Assembly: GCA_022578605.1 (NCBI GenBank)
Contig: MU394051.1
Span: 1,413,664 to 1,477,663, forward strand
Length of the DNA stretch: 64,000 bases
Reading direction: 5' to 3'
Origin: Camillea tinctor
Taxonomy: Eukaryota; Ascomycota; Sordariomycetes; Xylariales; Xylariaceae
Made by a program: the position numbers and the translations under genes
Part shown: piece after piece, positions 33,527-45,355 of the stretch
Numbering within the stretch: the first letter of the stretch is position 1
How the letters are laid out: each line of letters opens with the position of its first letter
The notes under the pieces: generated by a model
What the model was told of the DNA's origin: nothing
What the model saw: only the letters and a program-made list of their open reading frames with translations
The model's database searches: none

Positions 33527-35561
33527 GGAGAAGGGGTATAAAACGGAAGGGGAGGAGGGGGGTGGGAGCAGTTAAAAAAATATAGATACCTAAGCTACCT
33601 TATGTTACAATACGAATTAATAGAAACGACTCACGAAGACATGAACCATATCAGTCTCAACACCTACGTTTGCGTACATGCATTATATGCTATGGTTTAT
33701 TTAGCTCGATCTCAATCACTTGGAGGCATAGAAAAACATTATAGTAAAAATATAACGCACTTTTATTAAAGTTGATTGCAATGGCTAACTTAAAAATAAT
33801 ATAGCGCCAACTTCCATCCATCCAGTTCCCATTCATTTAGTGCCCTCTCGCCAAATGTGGTGTGCCGCCGGTATCAACCAACTAACAACCAACCCGACTG
33901 AGAATCAAGTGGCTCCACAAGCTCCCAACCGAGTAGATGAGGCGTGTCTGATGAATTAATGGGCTGGCTATTGCCAAATTTGACCTATGCCCAAGTCTAT
34001 TATTGAATGGTGCCCAGCTAAGAACTTCGTAAGATGTGTTCCAAAATCGAAACATAGGAAATTGTAGGGTTGTCCATAAAAAAAAGAAAAAGGAACCGCG
34101 ACAGAAGTCTCCCCTTCCACCTGAATAGATAAGACATAGGCTGTATCTGGTGTTGACTGATAGATACGTTTGTCTCAGAGACTTAGCCTAAGTCCACATC
34201 TCTATTACCCCTATCCTCTTCACTACGGCGGTCAGGTTTGGGGAGACTGGTCGTTCTCAAGGTACATAAGCAAGATGAGTTCATTTTCATCCCGTGGAAA
34301 TATCAGTATAGCAACCTGTTAAGGGGGTTTGGATGCTATATTTTACCCTGGATACCCCTATGTTGCTTAAGTTCCGGGGTGATGTATTCCACCCGCCCAG
34401 TCTGCGCCAGTAGTAGGTAGGTAAATGGTGTCTTCAACCCACCATCTTAGAAGCCCATAAACAGATCATGAGTGCTTGAACAAATTTGTTTTATATGGAA
34501 AGGTTGAGATATTAGTTGAGTTTAGCCGGTATGAAATGCATCCACCGCTTCTGGTGTGTCAACGTATTGTCTTGTGTTCGTGGGATGAATGGACATAGCG
34601 AGTCTAAACCAGTCATACCCAGGTCGATGTGACACCAGTTGTATCAATATCGTATCAGGCTGAAAAGTTATTAGGACTCATCAATCAACGATTCTCAAAC
34701 CTATTGTAGAGAACGCAAAGGTTTTTTTTATCTGGTTAGGTGCTCTGTAGATAAAATGCGTCGCGAAGATCAATGCTTCACAGGTTGAAGCTCCAAAAAG
34801 AGATCATAATATATCAGAGGTGCCCTTTTCTCGTCGTTGCCAAGGGACATTATGATGGTGTCCTAAAATACTTTTTCGCGGGTATCAGAGAAGCGGTCTC
34901 GAAAGCCCATTCTTATGGTGGAATGGGCTTTTTGCCCGAGCCCGGTTTAGAGATGCTAAATCGAAATCCATCTTGGGGTTCGATAACCATCGGCAACCCT
35001 GGGAATTGTCGACGAATCGTTTAGCGGAGGGCTGTTGAACCATTGTCCCGACAAGAAATTGGGAGGTACCGTGGCCAATACCGTGCTTGTCGTGAAAGGG
35101 AAATTCGTAAATCGTATGTGGACTGATCCTGCCTTCTAAGAGATTCTTCTAAAAAGAAAGGAAAAGAATACGCCAATGAAGCAAAAGGAAGAAATGGAAA
35201 ACGATTGCAGTAAGCATAGAAGATTCATATCGCATGCTCAAAATAGACACAACCCTCAACATAGAAAACCTTAAGTCCGGGTCCAGGGATCTTGACAGAG
35301 CTTGCCCGTTGGTTCTTGTTCATAATTGGGTAACTGTGGAATCGACTGGAATTCAGTTGCCGAGGAGCACATCGCCCGTTGCTGTCATAGTTCTTTATGC
35401 TGTAACGCCTTACGCAGGTGGGCATAAGAAATCCATTGTTGACTGAAGGGAAAGGAGACAGATGACGGATCGTCTAGAGACATGTGTTGCAAGTGGTGAT
35501 ACAGGATACCTCAGGCTTCATGCCCTCGATAAGTCTCTCCCCGTACCACTTATTCTCAGGA
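33527..35561. other. Convergent intergenic region
   Basis: 2 kb between converging genes with their 3' UTRs. Apart from one strong inverted repeat at 34902-34931, I see only short open frames without domains. Confidence 0.55.
34902..34931. repeat. Perfect 11-bp inverted repeat (hairpin)
   Basis: AAAGCCCATTC at 34902-34912 and its exact reverse complement at 34921-34931 are separated by eight bases and followed by a short T run. An RNA from either strand could fold into a stable stem-loop. Confidence 0.8.
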
Positions 35562-38231
35562 TTAATGGGCAGAGTATAGATTATGATGAATAACTGCATC
35601 ATAATCATACTCTTCCATTGCTGCAAGTCTCGTGCCGCGGTCAAATTGGGAGCGTCGGCGGCGTTGTTCATCTCTGAAATGCTGCCCAGCATTTGGTGTA
35701 AAAAGCCCTATCAAATATTGTTAGACAGCTTCAGTCATAGGCATGTACTTAGACACAGATTATTACATACCAACATGCTCTGCATTTTCGCAGCTGCGTT
35801 TCATTTTAGACTGGTTATCCGGCTCAGGGAATGCCTCTTCACTGCCCGCGAGTTCAGGGCATGGTCCATTCAACGTGTAGTAAAGCTGTACTAATCAGCT
35901 ACGGATAACGTATTCAACTCTCGGGGACATTTACCTTCGGTCGATAGTGAGCTGCTTCAAGCATCACTGAACTGTTGCGGAATTTCTGCACAAGACAGTC
36001 TTTCCCTTGGATTGCTGAGATGATCGTTAGCACCCACATGTGACATATTGGATTAATATATAAAGACTGACTAGCATATGAGATCTCAGCTACTTTGTCA
36101 CTCTTGAAACAATTCCAACGCTGATTGGCCCTAGCTTTCACGAACTAATATATAATTAGTACAACATATCTAACGCAGTGTTCCCGTGTGACTTACATCA
36201 ATGATGTCTAACGGCTAGAAAATAGTTAGTTACATGTTCAGGTAAGGTACATGAAGAAATTACTCACATCGACGAAATTGATAAATGCATAGCCGACGCT
36301 GCAAATTTACGGTTAGTAGCTTCACTCCTCTGGAAAAGGATATATCTTACTTGCAATCGTTGGCAAAATCTATGCGGAGGTACATGAAATCATACTTGCC
36401 CCAGCTAGACTCGTCCACAATCCTCTTCAGCATAGCTTGATCAACCTTGTTTGGTATGTTTCGCAACATTATCTGTATGCAGTGAGCCTCAGGGAAAATG
36501 GTATACACAGGATAGCAACTTACAGTTGTTCGGACATCGGTTCCCTCTCGGATGCGGTTAACATCGACATGGTTGTGATAGTTGGGTTGTTGGTGATGGT
36601 AAGGGGATCTCGAAACTCGCATGGCGTTTTGCCGACGGCCTTGGAAACCCTGGAACTGGCGCGGGGTTACAAACTCCTGGGGTGTGTACTGGCCGGGCTG
36701 CGACATCATGGAGTTGGAGAGAGAGTAGTTATTGGCCTGCAACGCAGAACCATGTAGACGAGAAGGGAGGTGATAGGCGTGGTCAAGCACATATGGAGGG
36801 CTGACAGGCACGCCATGATACACAACGGGCATCATTCCGTAAGTTGGTTGCATATGAAATCCTGCCGGGCGTGCCGGTGTAGCAACAAGTGTATTGTGCA
36901 CCGCTGGTACAACCGGATGGGATCTTGAGACAGACATTCGCTGGAAATCGTTGACTAAATCTGATGATGTCGCCGTAGTTCGTGCCGGACTCACCATGCC
37001 ACCTTGGATCGTGTTCGTCGAGGAGGGGATATCTGGTCGGAACAACGTGATGCAGACTTGAAGACCCTATGATAGCTATTAGTTCGGCCTTTTTTATTGT
37101 TTCGCGAGATAACTTACATTGACTACGATGTTGTTGAATTTCGACACAGCACGCAATGACATGTCGTTGTCACAGTACTCAACAACTGCACTAAAAACAC
37201 TCCCCTCCGCGCCCGTTGATTGGGCTTTGAATGCGAAGAGGTCTCCTTCGGACTGAAGTAGGGTCTTGAGGGTGATTTCCAGTTGCTGGGGAGTACTAGA
37301 AGGCGCGGCTGGTGTTGCAAACACATTCAGGTAGAGCTGACCTTCATGGGCAGTGATAAGGCCAGAGGTAGGCTCTACTATCTAGATAACAGTTCAGAAT
37401 AGCATTTAATTTCAGTTGATGATAAAACTTACCAGAGAAAATTCGCGGGGTGAGACCGAAACCACAGTCCACGGACGGCCAGCTCCCATGGAAAGGTTTG
37501 AGAAAACAGTGCACGCATCCCGGATATTGGCAAAACGAACAAACATTTTGTCCCCGCACTCATAGACGTATCTATCTCCCTGAAATAAAAATCCCATTTG
37601 CTCTAGTTCCTGCGACTAGTTAGCTTGCCCGATTAGATTAGAGTAGTTACCACCATACCGATAGGTACAAACTAATATCAGCAGTGCTGACTTTCCCACC
37701 TAGAATGGAGATGATCATACATCTCGATAGGCCAGAGTCTGTGCTCAGAGTCTTGTGCACAAACTTAACATTCTGGGGGTTCCCTAGGGAGGATCGACTA
37801 GATGTTTGCTCTTGATCTCCGGAATCTGCCTGCAGCGCACCGGTGGGCTCGGACGCAGGACCACGAGTAAGGAGGGGGGTAGGAAACGGAGAGAAGACTG
37901 AGGCAGTTGGTGAAAGCTTCTGTCCTGGTTTTATTGTTGTGCCCGAAGAGACAACAAAGGGGTCCTTCTCGAATTGAAGGTTTTCACGATAGAATGAACT
38001 AGGAAGCTCGACTGAGTGAGGGGAGGTCACTGCGAATTTGATCGGTCCTGCCTCCCGATTGACAATATTGAGAGATCCCAAAGCTTTTGCAGATTTCGTG
38101 GAACCATCATCAGGAGAGAATGCGGTCAAACGAGTGTCAGGTGTACCCTTGAAGGAATCAGCCGCGCCACTAGATGAATGAGGCGACGTAGGGTTGAAGT
38201 GCCCCTCCCGGCTATGGTGGATATTATTCAT
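35562..38231 (-). CDS. Mei2-like RNA-binding protein
   Basis: Eleven exons on the minus strand: 38231-37659, 37609-37433, 37381-37118, 37066-36524, 36472-36351, 36298-36268, 36214-36197, 36144-36072, 36014-35935, 35885-35771 and 35707-35562. They code for 713 aa. All ten introns are 49-63 bp and GT-AG; exon 7 is only 18 nt. The C-terminal RRM (about 520-625) is the Mei2-type RRM_2: it starts with Ile-Met-Leu-Arg-Asn-Ile-Pro-Asn-Lys and contains Gly-Tyr-Ala-Phe-Ile-Asn-Phe-Val-Asp and Ile-Gln-Gly-Lys-Asp-Cys. Two weaker RRM-like regions lie in residues about 165-260 and 255-345. The middle is Pro/Ser/Tyr-rich. Fission yeast Mei2 drives meiosis by binding a non-coding RNA through this RRM; the role here is inferred. 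An alternative acceptor at exon 2 (TTTCAG) would shorten it by ten residues. The upstream leader region is unusually long. Confidence 0.9.
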
Positions 38232-40398
38232 GGTGTCAGTCTACCAAGCTTGTGTAAGTTAGAAGGACGTAGGGCAGTATTTCTCTTAGATATATCTCTC
38301 CGAGAAGTTGTTTGGGTAGTTGATATAGTAGGGTGCGACTGGGCGGACTTTTTTATACAAGCATAGGTTAGTAATGTATTAGCTAGGATACTGTTGGTGT
38401 ATCTGACGCCAAATGATTTACTCTAACTGAAAACAAGAGAAGCAAGAACTCAGGCAGGATTTGGAATCAACCCACCTATGGAGAAATTCAATTGTGCAAC
38501 CAGTTGTGGTCCAACGTGAGGTGGTCAGAAAGACACCAAAGTATTGCTGGAGGTAACAGAAAGGGAGCTGCGTGACCAGTTGTAAGCTAGAGAGTGAAGA
38601 CATGTAATATTTAAACCGGCAAGGGTTATATGGAAAATAGAAAGACCAGGGTGGAATTAGAGCTCTTAGGATAATACTTACTTGGGAATTATCGTTCTTC
38701 GTCGTATGACGAGAATATGTTTTGTATGCGAGAGAACGGTAGGCGTTCGGCTTGAATAGCCTGGTGGAAAGAACTTTCTGTGGAACCAGAGGCCAAAATT
38801 GGTATTATTCTGGCGCTATTGTATCTGTCAACTATAGCAAATAACACAATATGCTCTGCTAGTGGTGCTCACTGGGAGTAGATGTTTGCAGGTGTTGGAT
38901 ACCTGTAGACGAATAATATAGTCAGCTATTTTTAGAAATTGATGGGTTTAAAGGGAAAGAAGGAATGAAAATAGGAATTCATAGCAGATAGTTGGTAAGG
39001 ATTTTTTTACCAAAATAGTGAATGGTCTCGGGTGTAAATAGGTGAAAGCTCCATGCATTTGAACAATGAAAGAGAAACTGAAAGTGAATGGATAGTAGTC
39101 GTGGGTAAGCAAGATGGCTATGTATATGCCTGTTTCGCGAGGACTTGCATCAAATGGAGAAGGGTTCAAACATGCAATATGCATGGGGGTTTCTACTTAC
39201 CTACTCACGATGGCGTACTTCCCTCAAGATAACTTGCCTTCCTTGCCGAGGGTTTTGCAAGGTATTAGTAGTATGGCTAGCAATTGACACAACCCGGATA
39301 GATCGAGTTCAAAATTTCCCCAGCATATACTTGGCAATCCAGCAAAAATGCCAAAGAATTTGCCTTGCTGAATACTGAAGTGACAACGATAAAAGCTGCA
39401 AGCTAGCAGGCTCAGCTTAGATGTTCCCAGTGATGCAGTAGTAAGAGCCCACTACAAAGTGGCATGGACTTGCTGGCAAACTACCTAATCTTCTAGTCGT
39501 AGAATTAGATAAGGACTTGGCCTGGTCTAAGGCTAGAAAAGAAAAAACAAAAATCTAGACTCAGTGTGTTGATGTGTACGAAACGAGTGACTCCGGTGGG
39601 TTTAGTAGGTAGAGTTTGCGGGATAGTGCTGAGATGAAGAAAATGATAGAAAGGGTGATCGTGGAAACTACACAGCTGCTTTAAAAGGCAAACTGTTGTG
39701 GTCCTAGGAACTGGAAGAAAAAAAAGTAGAGTGTGGTCTGTGTTTTGTCAAAACACTTGGTGTTTAGAAACGAAGGACCAATTGTCGACAATACCTGAAA
39801 AGAAATTTCTTAGGGGGAGAAAGTGTCTAGGTGACTTTTTTTTTTAGGTATTTGGATGCATCAAAGAACAAATTCAGTGATAGACTCAACTTCGTTCCAA
39901 GATGACATGTATTTTAGGTCAAGAAGATAGGTATGGTTGGATGTTGGTGTTGGCCTGAGTTGACTTTGGGTGAGAGAGAGAGAGAGAGAGGAAGAGGGAG
40001 GGTAAAGGTGGGTGAATGGGGAGTGCAGAGGGGGAAAATATGGGAGGATGATGTCGAGTGTTTGGGGAAAAAAAAAGAAATCTCCCACACAATCTGGGAA
40101 AGCAATTTGTCAAGTTGTTCCAGTAACTGAAGGAAGGTCAAGATTGCAAAAAAGCAATGGAAAGGAAAGAACTTGTTTCATACTGTCATCGATCTAAGGG
40201 CGATTTTGTATGGGAGGCAGGTGCCGCTGTAAACATCAGTCTTCTGCCTTTATCAGAAGGACCTATCTAAACTAAACATAATTGGTTTATCACATTGCGC
40301 TACAGATTTAACATTTCAAATATTGTAGGTACCTGCCTATCTATATATCTACTTATCTAACTACCTACCTACCTCCCTACTTATCTGCTTACCTGTTT

Positions 40399-40424
40399 AG
40401 CTACCTACTATGTAGTAGGTAGCT
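40399..40424. repeat. Perfect 12-bp inverted repeat, TAGTAGGTAGCT
   Basis: Arms 40399-40410 and 40413-40424 are exact reverse complements separated by two bases (TG). It follows a run of CCTA tandem units starting about 40361. Confidence 0.85.
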
Positions 40425-41561
40425 AGGTACGAACTCGACTCTAGGTACATTTGACTACTATATCTTGGTGAATCATTGATGATAGTTATTCACATATGTT
40501 AATGAACATGCGCCTAGGTAGACATCTAGTAGTTTGTCCACCATGATTGTATGTACTGACAAGTCATCCAGTATCCAAATGAGAATAATATTAATAACAT
40601 GCTTGGACCTGATGTGAGCAAGCACAAAGTATTATCTTTGTCCCTTTTCATATTCTGCACTGCATTAATTACAATGTACCAGAAAAGAAACAGATACTCC
40701 ACATGGAACATATCTTGGAAAGGTTCTATACTGAGGAGGATAAAGGACAAATCAAGTCTCCAGAGTCTCTAGAGGTCGAACTGTGGACATGGGATCTGAG
40801 AAAAGGCTATGATGGGTGGAACTACAGAGAAAAATGGAATCACGAAGATGCGTGAAAAAAGCTCATTTATTAAACTTCCTCTCCAATTACCAACGTTGAA
40901 ATCATGAATATTGTTGCGAAAAAAGGATATAGAAAAAAGAAAAGTTAGGATAGGAGGTTTCTGTGAAGGAGTCAAGGACTGTTCAAGCTGGGAAGATGTC
41001 CTTGTCATTACTGCCTCGAAGCCACTGGATATTTTACGATACTCCTTTTCATAAAATATAGGAAATAGTAGTACATTTACCAATATGACCTATATATCCT
41101 ACTTATAACTATAACTGCCTCCTCCTACTCTCTCCTTGTTAGAGGACGTTGAGATGAAGTTATGCGCCACAGCCACTAGCCACACCATTTTCCTTCAATG
41201 GAAGGCCCTGCTCAAGCTCCAATTCTATCCAGTTAGTACTTAAGTATAGTATACTTACTAGATGCCTGTAGATTGGATATTTCCATTGATATTGCGATAT
41301 AATCTGCTGCTCTAGGTATGGAGACAATAAAGCCGATGCTTTTCATGCTATAGCTACGTACATACCTGGGTACACTACAGTAGGTACCTACATGATACGG
41401 TGGTTGAGCAGGCAAACACCTGTAGTCAGCTGTGCAATTGATCAAGCCTCCTGAATTGGCAAATAGGTGGATTTGGTATGGACAGAAATCTACTCCGTAC
41501 TCCGTACCTTGGCAAACGCTAACAATTTAAGCGGACCACTTTTTAGGTACCTACAACTAGG

Positions 41562-41602
41562 TAGGTATGTACTATGTAGTGCACTATATTAGTACATACC
41601 TA
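41562..41602. repeat. Nested palindrome with 13-bp perfect arms
   Basis: Arms 41562-41574 and 41590-41602 are exact reverse complements. The 15-base spacer itself holds the perfect palindrome TAGTGCACTA (41577-41586), so nearly the whole 41 bases can fold on itself. Confidence 0.85.
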
Positions 41603-42003
41603 GAGGAAGGAAGGTAGGCAGGCAGGTACTGTATTTAGGTAGTATTTAGGTAGTAGAGGGGCTAACTCCAGACCGAGAACTGCCCCATCGTTACAGGGGT
41701 CTACATGCATCCTCCATGTCATCAGAACTGTGCGATCCCTCTTACATACAACTCGCTACCTACGATAGGAAACATTGAAGTACTCTAAGTTCATTCCAGC
41801 TGTCCAACAGACAGACTTCGATTTCGAATTCCCCTGTGAAGACATCACACGCGATACCGTATGCTTCCAGTTAGGCCTTGACAAAGATACAAACTACTCT
41901 CTCCTCTCGACTCGACCTGCTTTCGAATTAGACCACCGTCTCCCACACTTATCGAACCTCTGCTGTAGTTGCGCCAGCTCTGGGCTGGGTGCTGGCCATC
42001 AAG

Positions 42004-44836
42004 ATGCCACGAGGGGCGCAGAACTACGATGACTATACTTCCGCTGTCCCCCAGATAATTCTGTCCACGTCCGATGCCGAATTCCTCGATCAACTGATAC
42101 CCGTTCTTAAGGATGCGACCGGCACGAGCCGCTCAAACGCCCTTATCCAGAACCTGTCGCAATACGCTGACGACAGGGAGGCCGAGATCGAGAGGATTGG
42201 CCTGACGAAACACGAGGAGTTCCTTGGTTCTGTCAATCAACTGCAAAATGTTCGTGAGCGGACTGTGGCCTTGACGGCTGATATTCTCCAGTTGAATCAG
42301 TCGATCCAAGCCAGTACAGAAAAATTGGCGGAACAGAAGCAGGCTTTGGTGAATACACGGGCGGTACGGGAGAATATCTCAGACGTGTCTGATGCATTAA
42401 AGGAGTCCTTAAAGATCCTACATGCTGTGAACAACGCCCATGACCTGATCCGGAAGAAGAAGTACTATGGCGCGCTCAAGTCCCTCGACGATCTCCAGAA
42501 TGAATTCCTTATCCCCATAATCCAGAACAAGTATGCCACCCAACATCGTCTGGCTTTCTTAATTCAAAAATCCATACCGGCTTCCCAGAAAACGATATCC
42601 GAGGCGGTCATGACCGACCTTAACACATGGTTATTCCGTATAAGAGAGACATCACAGTTTCTCGGAGAGGTCGCCTTTTACCATACAGAGATGAGGCGCT
42701 CACGTCAACGAGAACGGATCGAAAAGGATGATTTCCTTAGCCAGTTCAAACTCAACTCCGCTATCGAGTTGGTATTTGACGAAAGCGAGGAGTTTGACGT
42801 GCTTGATAACGAAGAACTTCAGGTATGCCGCCTCCCCCCCTGAACACCACGAGATATGGAAGCGTACAGTGCACCTAACTTTTGTTCAAAGGTTGACTTC
42901 ACTCCCCTTTTCGAGGCTCTACATATCCATGAGGCTTTGGGGCAAAGCGACAAATTCCGGTCTGAGTATGCTGCTACGAGACGGAGACAGAAGGAACTCC
43001 TCCTTCCTAGTTCCGTGAGCCTCACAACAGACGACGAGCAATCATTGAGTAGTCTGTTGGAAGGTATTGCTGGATTTGCTATCATTGAAAGGGCGACTAT
43101 GCGGAGAGCGCCGCAACTACGAACAGCCGTCGATGTAAGCGCAATCTGACCTGATTGCTTCTTAACTCACACTAATTACCTTTTTCAGGTTGAAGAGTTG
43201 TGGGATTCCATGTGCTCTACTGCGATATCATTAACTTCAAAAGCACTAGGCGACGTTAACAATGCCGAAGTTCTCTTGAAGATCAAGGGCGTTATTGCGC
43301 TCTTCATACAAACTATGGAGGTACGAAGTACGCCCCTGTCAACATGGTGATTTTCTAACACAGTGGCTGAAGGGATGGGGTTATTCTGTTGCGAGGCTTG
43401 ATGACTTTTTAGTTACTCTCTTCGATAAATACGCAGAACTACTCAAGCGACGATTCAGCGAGGACTTCCAGGAGGTAAGATGGCCATTCTTTTGTTGCTA
43501 GAACAAGGCTCACCATATTATAAGATTGTCTCTACCGACGACTACATGCCGATGGCAATCAATACCAAAGAAGAGTATGACAAGGTAGTAAATGTTAGCT
43601 GGTTCACCCAAGACAAGCCCATCGAAGAGCTAACGTAAGACCTCCCCCGAACCATTTTCGCAGCGTGAAGCTAACCATTGCAGGTTTCCCTGTGTCTTGC
43701 CCTTCTCTCAGATGTACCCACTGTGTTGCATTGATATTAGAAATTTCCTCAACCAGTTCTACTTCTTTGCGGATGATCACTTTCAGCATCCAAACAAGAT
43801 CGACGATACCCTACGCAAGGTACGTCTATCCACATGGCAGAATGGCAGAATGTGTTTTTTTTTCCCCTGAGAGGAGGATGATCTAATCTTGTGGCTAGTC
43901 ACTTGATGAGCTTCTCACCCAGAAGGTGTGCCAGTCTCTAGTAGAAAGATTGAGTTCGCAGTATCTGGGTCAAATAGTACAGATCCTGATTAACTTGGAA
44001 CACTTTGAGACCGCGTGCCAGGAGTTGGAGCAGCTCTTGATTCGGGCTCGGTCCTCGGCATCGGCAGGCGGTCCTCTGACCCTTGCGGCCACCGAGCAGT
44101 TTAGAGATAACAAGAAAACCGCCGAGAAGCGAATCTTTGAGTTGGTCAACTCAAAGATTGATGATCTCGTCGAGACGGCAGAGTATGACTGGACAGCGCA
44201 CACCGCCCCTAAAGAGCCGAGCAACTACATGCAGACTTTAACTAGGTATCTCTCAAACATAATGAATTCGACGCTGCTGGGCTTGCCACGCGAGATTAAA
44301 GAGCTCATCTACTTTGACGCGCTCAGCCATGCCGCTAATAAAATATTGGTGGGTGGTCTAATGCCTAGATTCCTTGGGACATTCAATGCTAATGGGATTT
44401 ATCTAGACGCTGCCCCTTTCGCCCGATGTCAAGAAGATCAATCCAAACGGCGTTGCCGCGCTTGCCATGGATGTACATCATTTGACGGACTTTGTAGATG
44501 GCCTCGAGAATGGCTTCATGCTTCGGTCTAACCTGGATGAGCTGGAGCAGACTATTCATCTGCTGCAGTCGGACAACACCGACGAGTTCTTCGACATCTC
44601 AACCAGAAATAAGAAGTACGGTCGCGTGGATGCCATGACCGGCCCGACCCTTCTGGAGAAGTGTGTAACCCTGCTTGCATTATGTCTTGCGTAGATTTCT
44701 ACTACTTTATAAAGTGCCGGACACAGCTAATAACATAATTCACAGACTCACTCAATCCATCTCTGGCCCAGGCCAAGCGGCCCAACGTTTCGCCAACTTT
44801 TCGTCTAATCTATCGTCGCGCTTTGGTACGAAATAG
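42004..44836 (+). CDS. SEC15: Exocyst complex subunit Sec15
   Basis: Nine exons: 42004-42822, 42892-43134, 43189-43320, 43364-43474, 43525-43634, 43684-43819, 43899-44348, 44407-44660 and 44746-44836, for 781 aa, close to the usual length. All introns are GT-AG and 43-85 bp; the third is only 43 bp. The N-terminal third is a long coiled coil (about 70-135). It is followed by the Ala-His-Asp-Leu-Ile-Arg-Lys-Lys-Lys-Tyr-Tyr segment and the Phe-Tyr-His-Thr-Glu region typical of Sec15. Later landmarks are Thr-Arg-Arg-Arg-Gln-Lys-Glu (about 310) and Ser-Thr-Asp-Asp-Tyr-Met-Pro-Met (about 430). The last exon supplies a short basic tail; without it the frame would end 12 codons into the last intron. 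Sec15 links Rab Sec4 on secretory vesicles to the exocyst at growing tips. Confidence 0.95.
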
Positions 44837-45355
44837 AATGCGTCGGCACGGCTAGCCAACATTTTCTCACCCATTTGGCGAAAAACATTATGAAGCAGCA
44901 ATCAATCAGGCAACCAATCACATTCTTTGCGGATCCTTTTAGGCCTGGAGAAATCTGCCGTGGTTCTGCAACAGCGGACTTTTTAAAAATATCATATAGA
45001 TGGAGAGAGTAAACTTTGTTCGTCCTAAACCTTTGAAGACCCCTACGCCATACTCACGAAAAGGACTCGAGAGAAATAGAGAAAAGAAAATGACCAAGAG
45101 AGGGAAGGAGAATGAGAGAGGAGGAAAAAAGAGACAGAGAGAAAAAAATCAATGTCGCCCCTAATAATATTCACGGGATAAAAAGAAAAAGAGAAAAAAA
45201 AAACGTCCTTTCAGTCATGTACTAGCCCCTAGCTGGCTACCATTTCCAACAACAGACTCCTTCCTAGCGTTCTCTTCGTCGTCCTCCTTGCCTGGTAGAG
45301 GAGAGTATGTAGATGTCGGTGGCGGTGAATGCTCATTCGAGGTGTGCAAAGCGCT
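44837..45355. other. Convergent 3' region between SEC15 and HAP5
   Basis: 519 bp of purine-rich sequence (GA- and A-runs) that should hold both 3' ends. I see no gene. Confidence 0.6.

Larger units (their letters stand above)
38232..42003. promoter_or_regulatory. Long divergent region between the Mei2-like gene and SEC15
   Basis: 3.8 kb, the longest gap between divergent genes in the window. It contains a GA microsatellite (about 39971-39990) and two strong palindromes (40399-40424 and 41562-41602). The Mei2 side has many short ATG frames that could act as upstream ORFs if it is a long leader. The SEC15 leader appears to begin around 41760. No independent gene was recognised. Confidence 0.55.

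Noticed and set aside
37585..37609. TTTCAG acceptor giving a shorter exon 2 in the Mei2-like gene
   Set aside because: Also in frame, but the upstream CGCAG acceptor gives a more complete RRM-like helix; kept only as an alternative.
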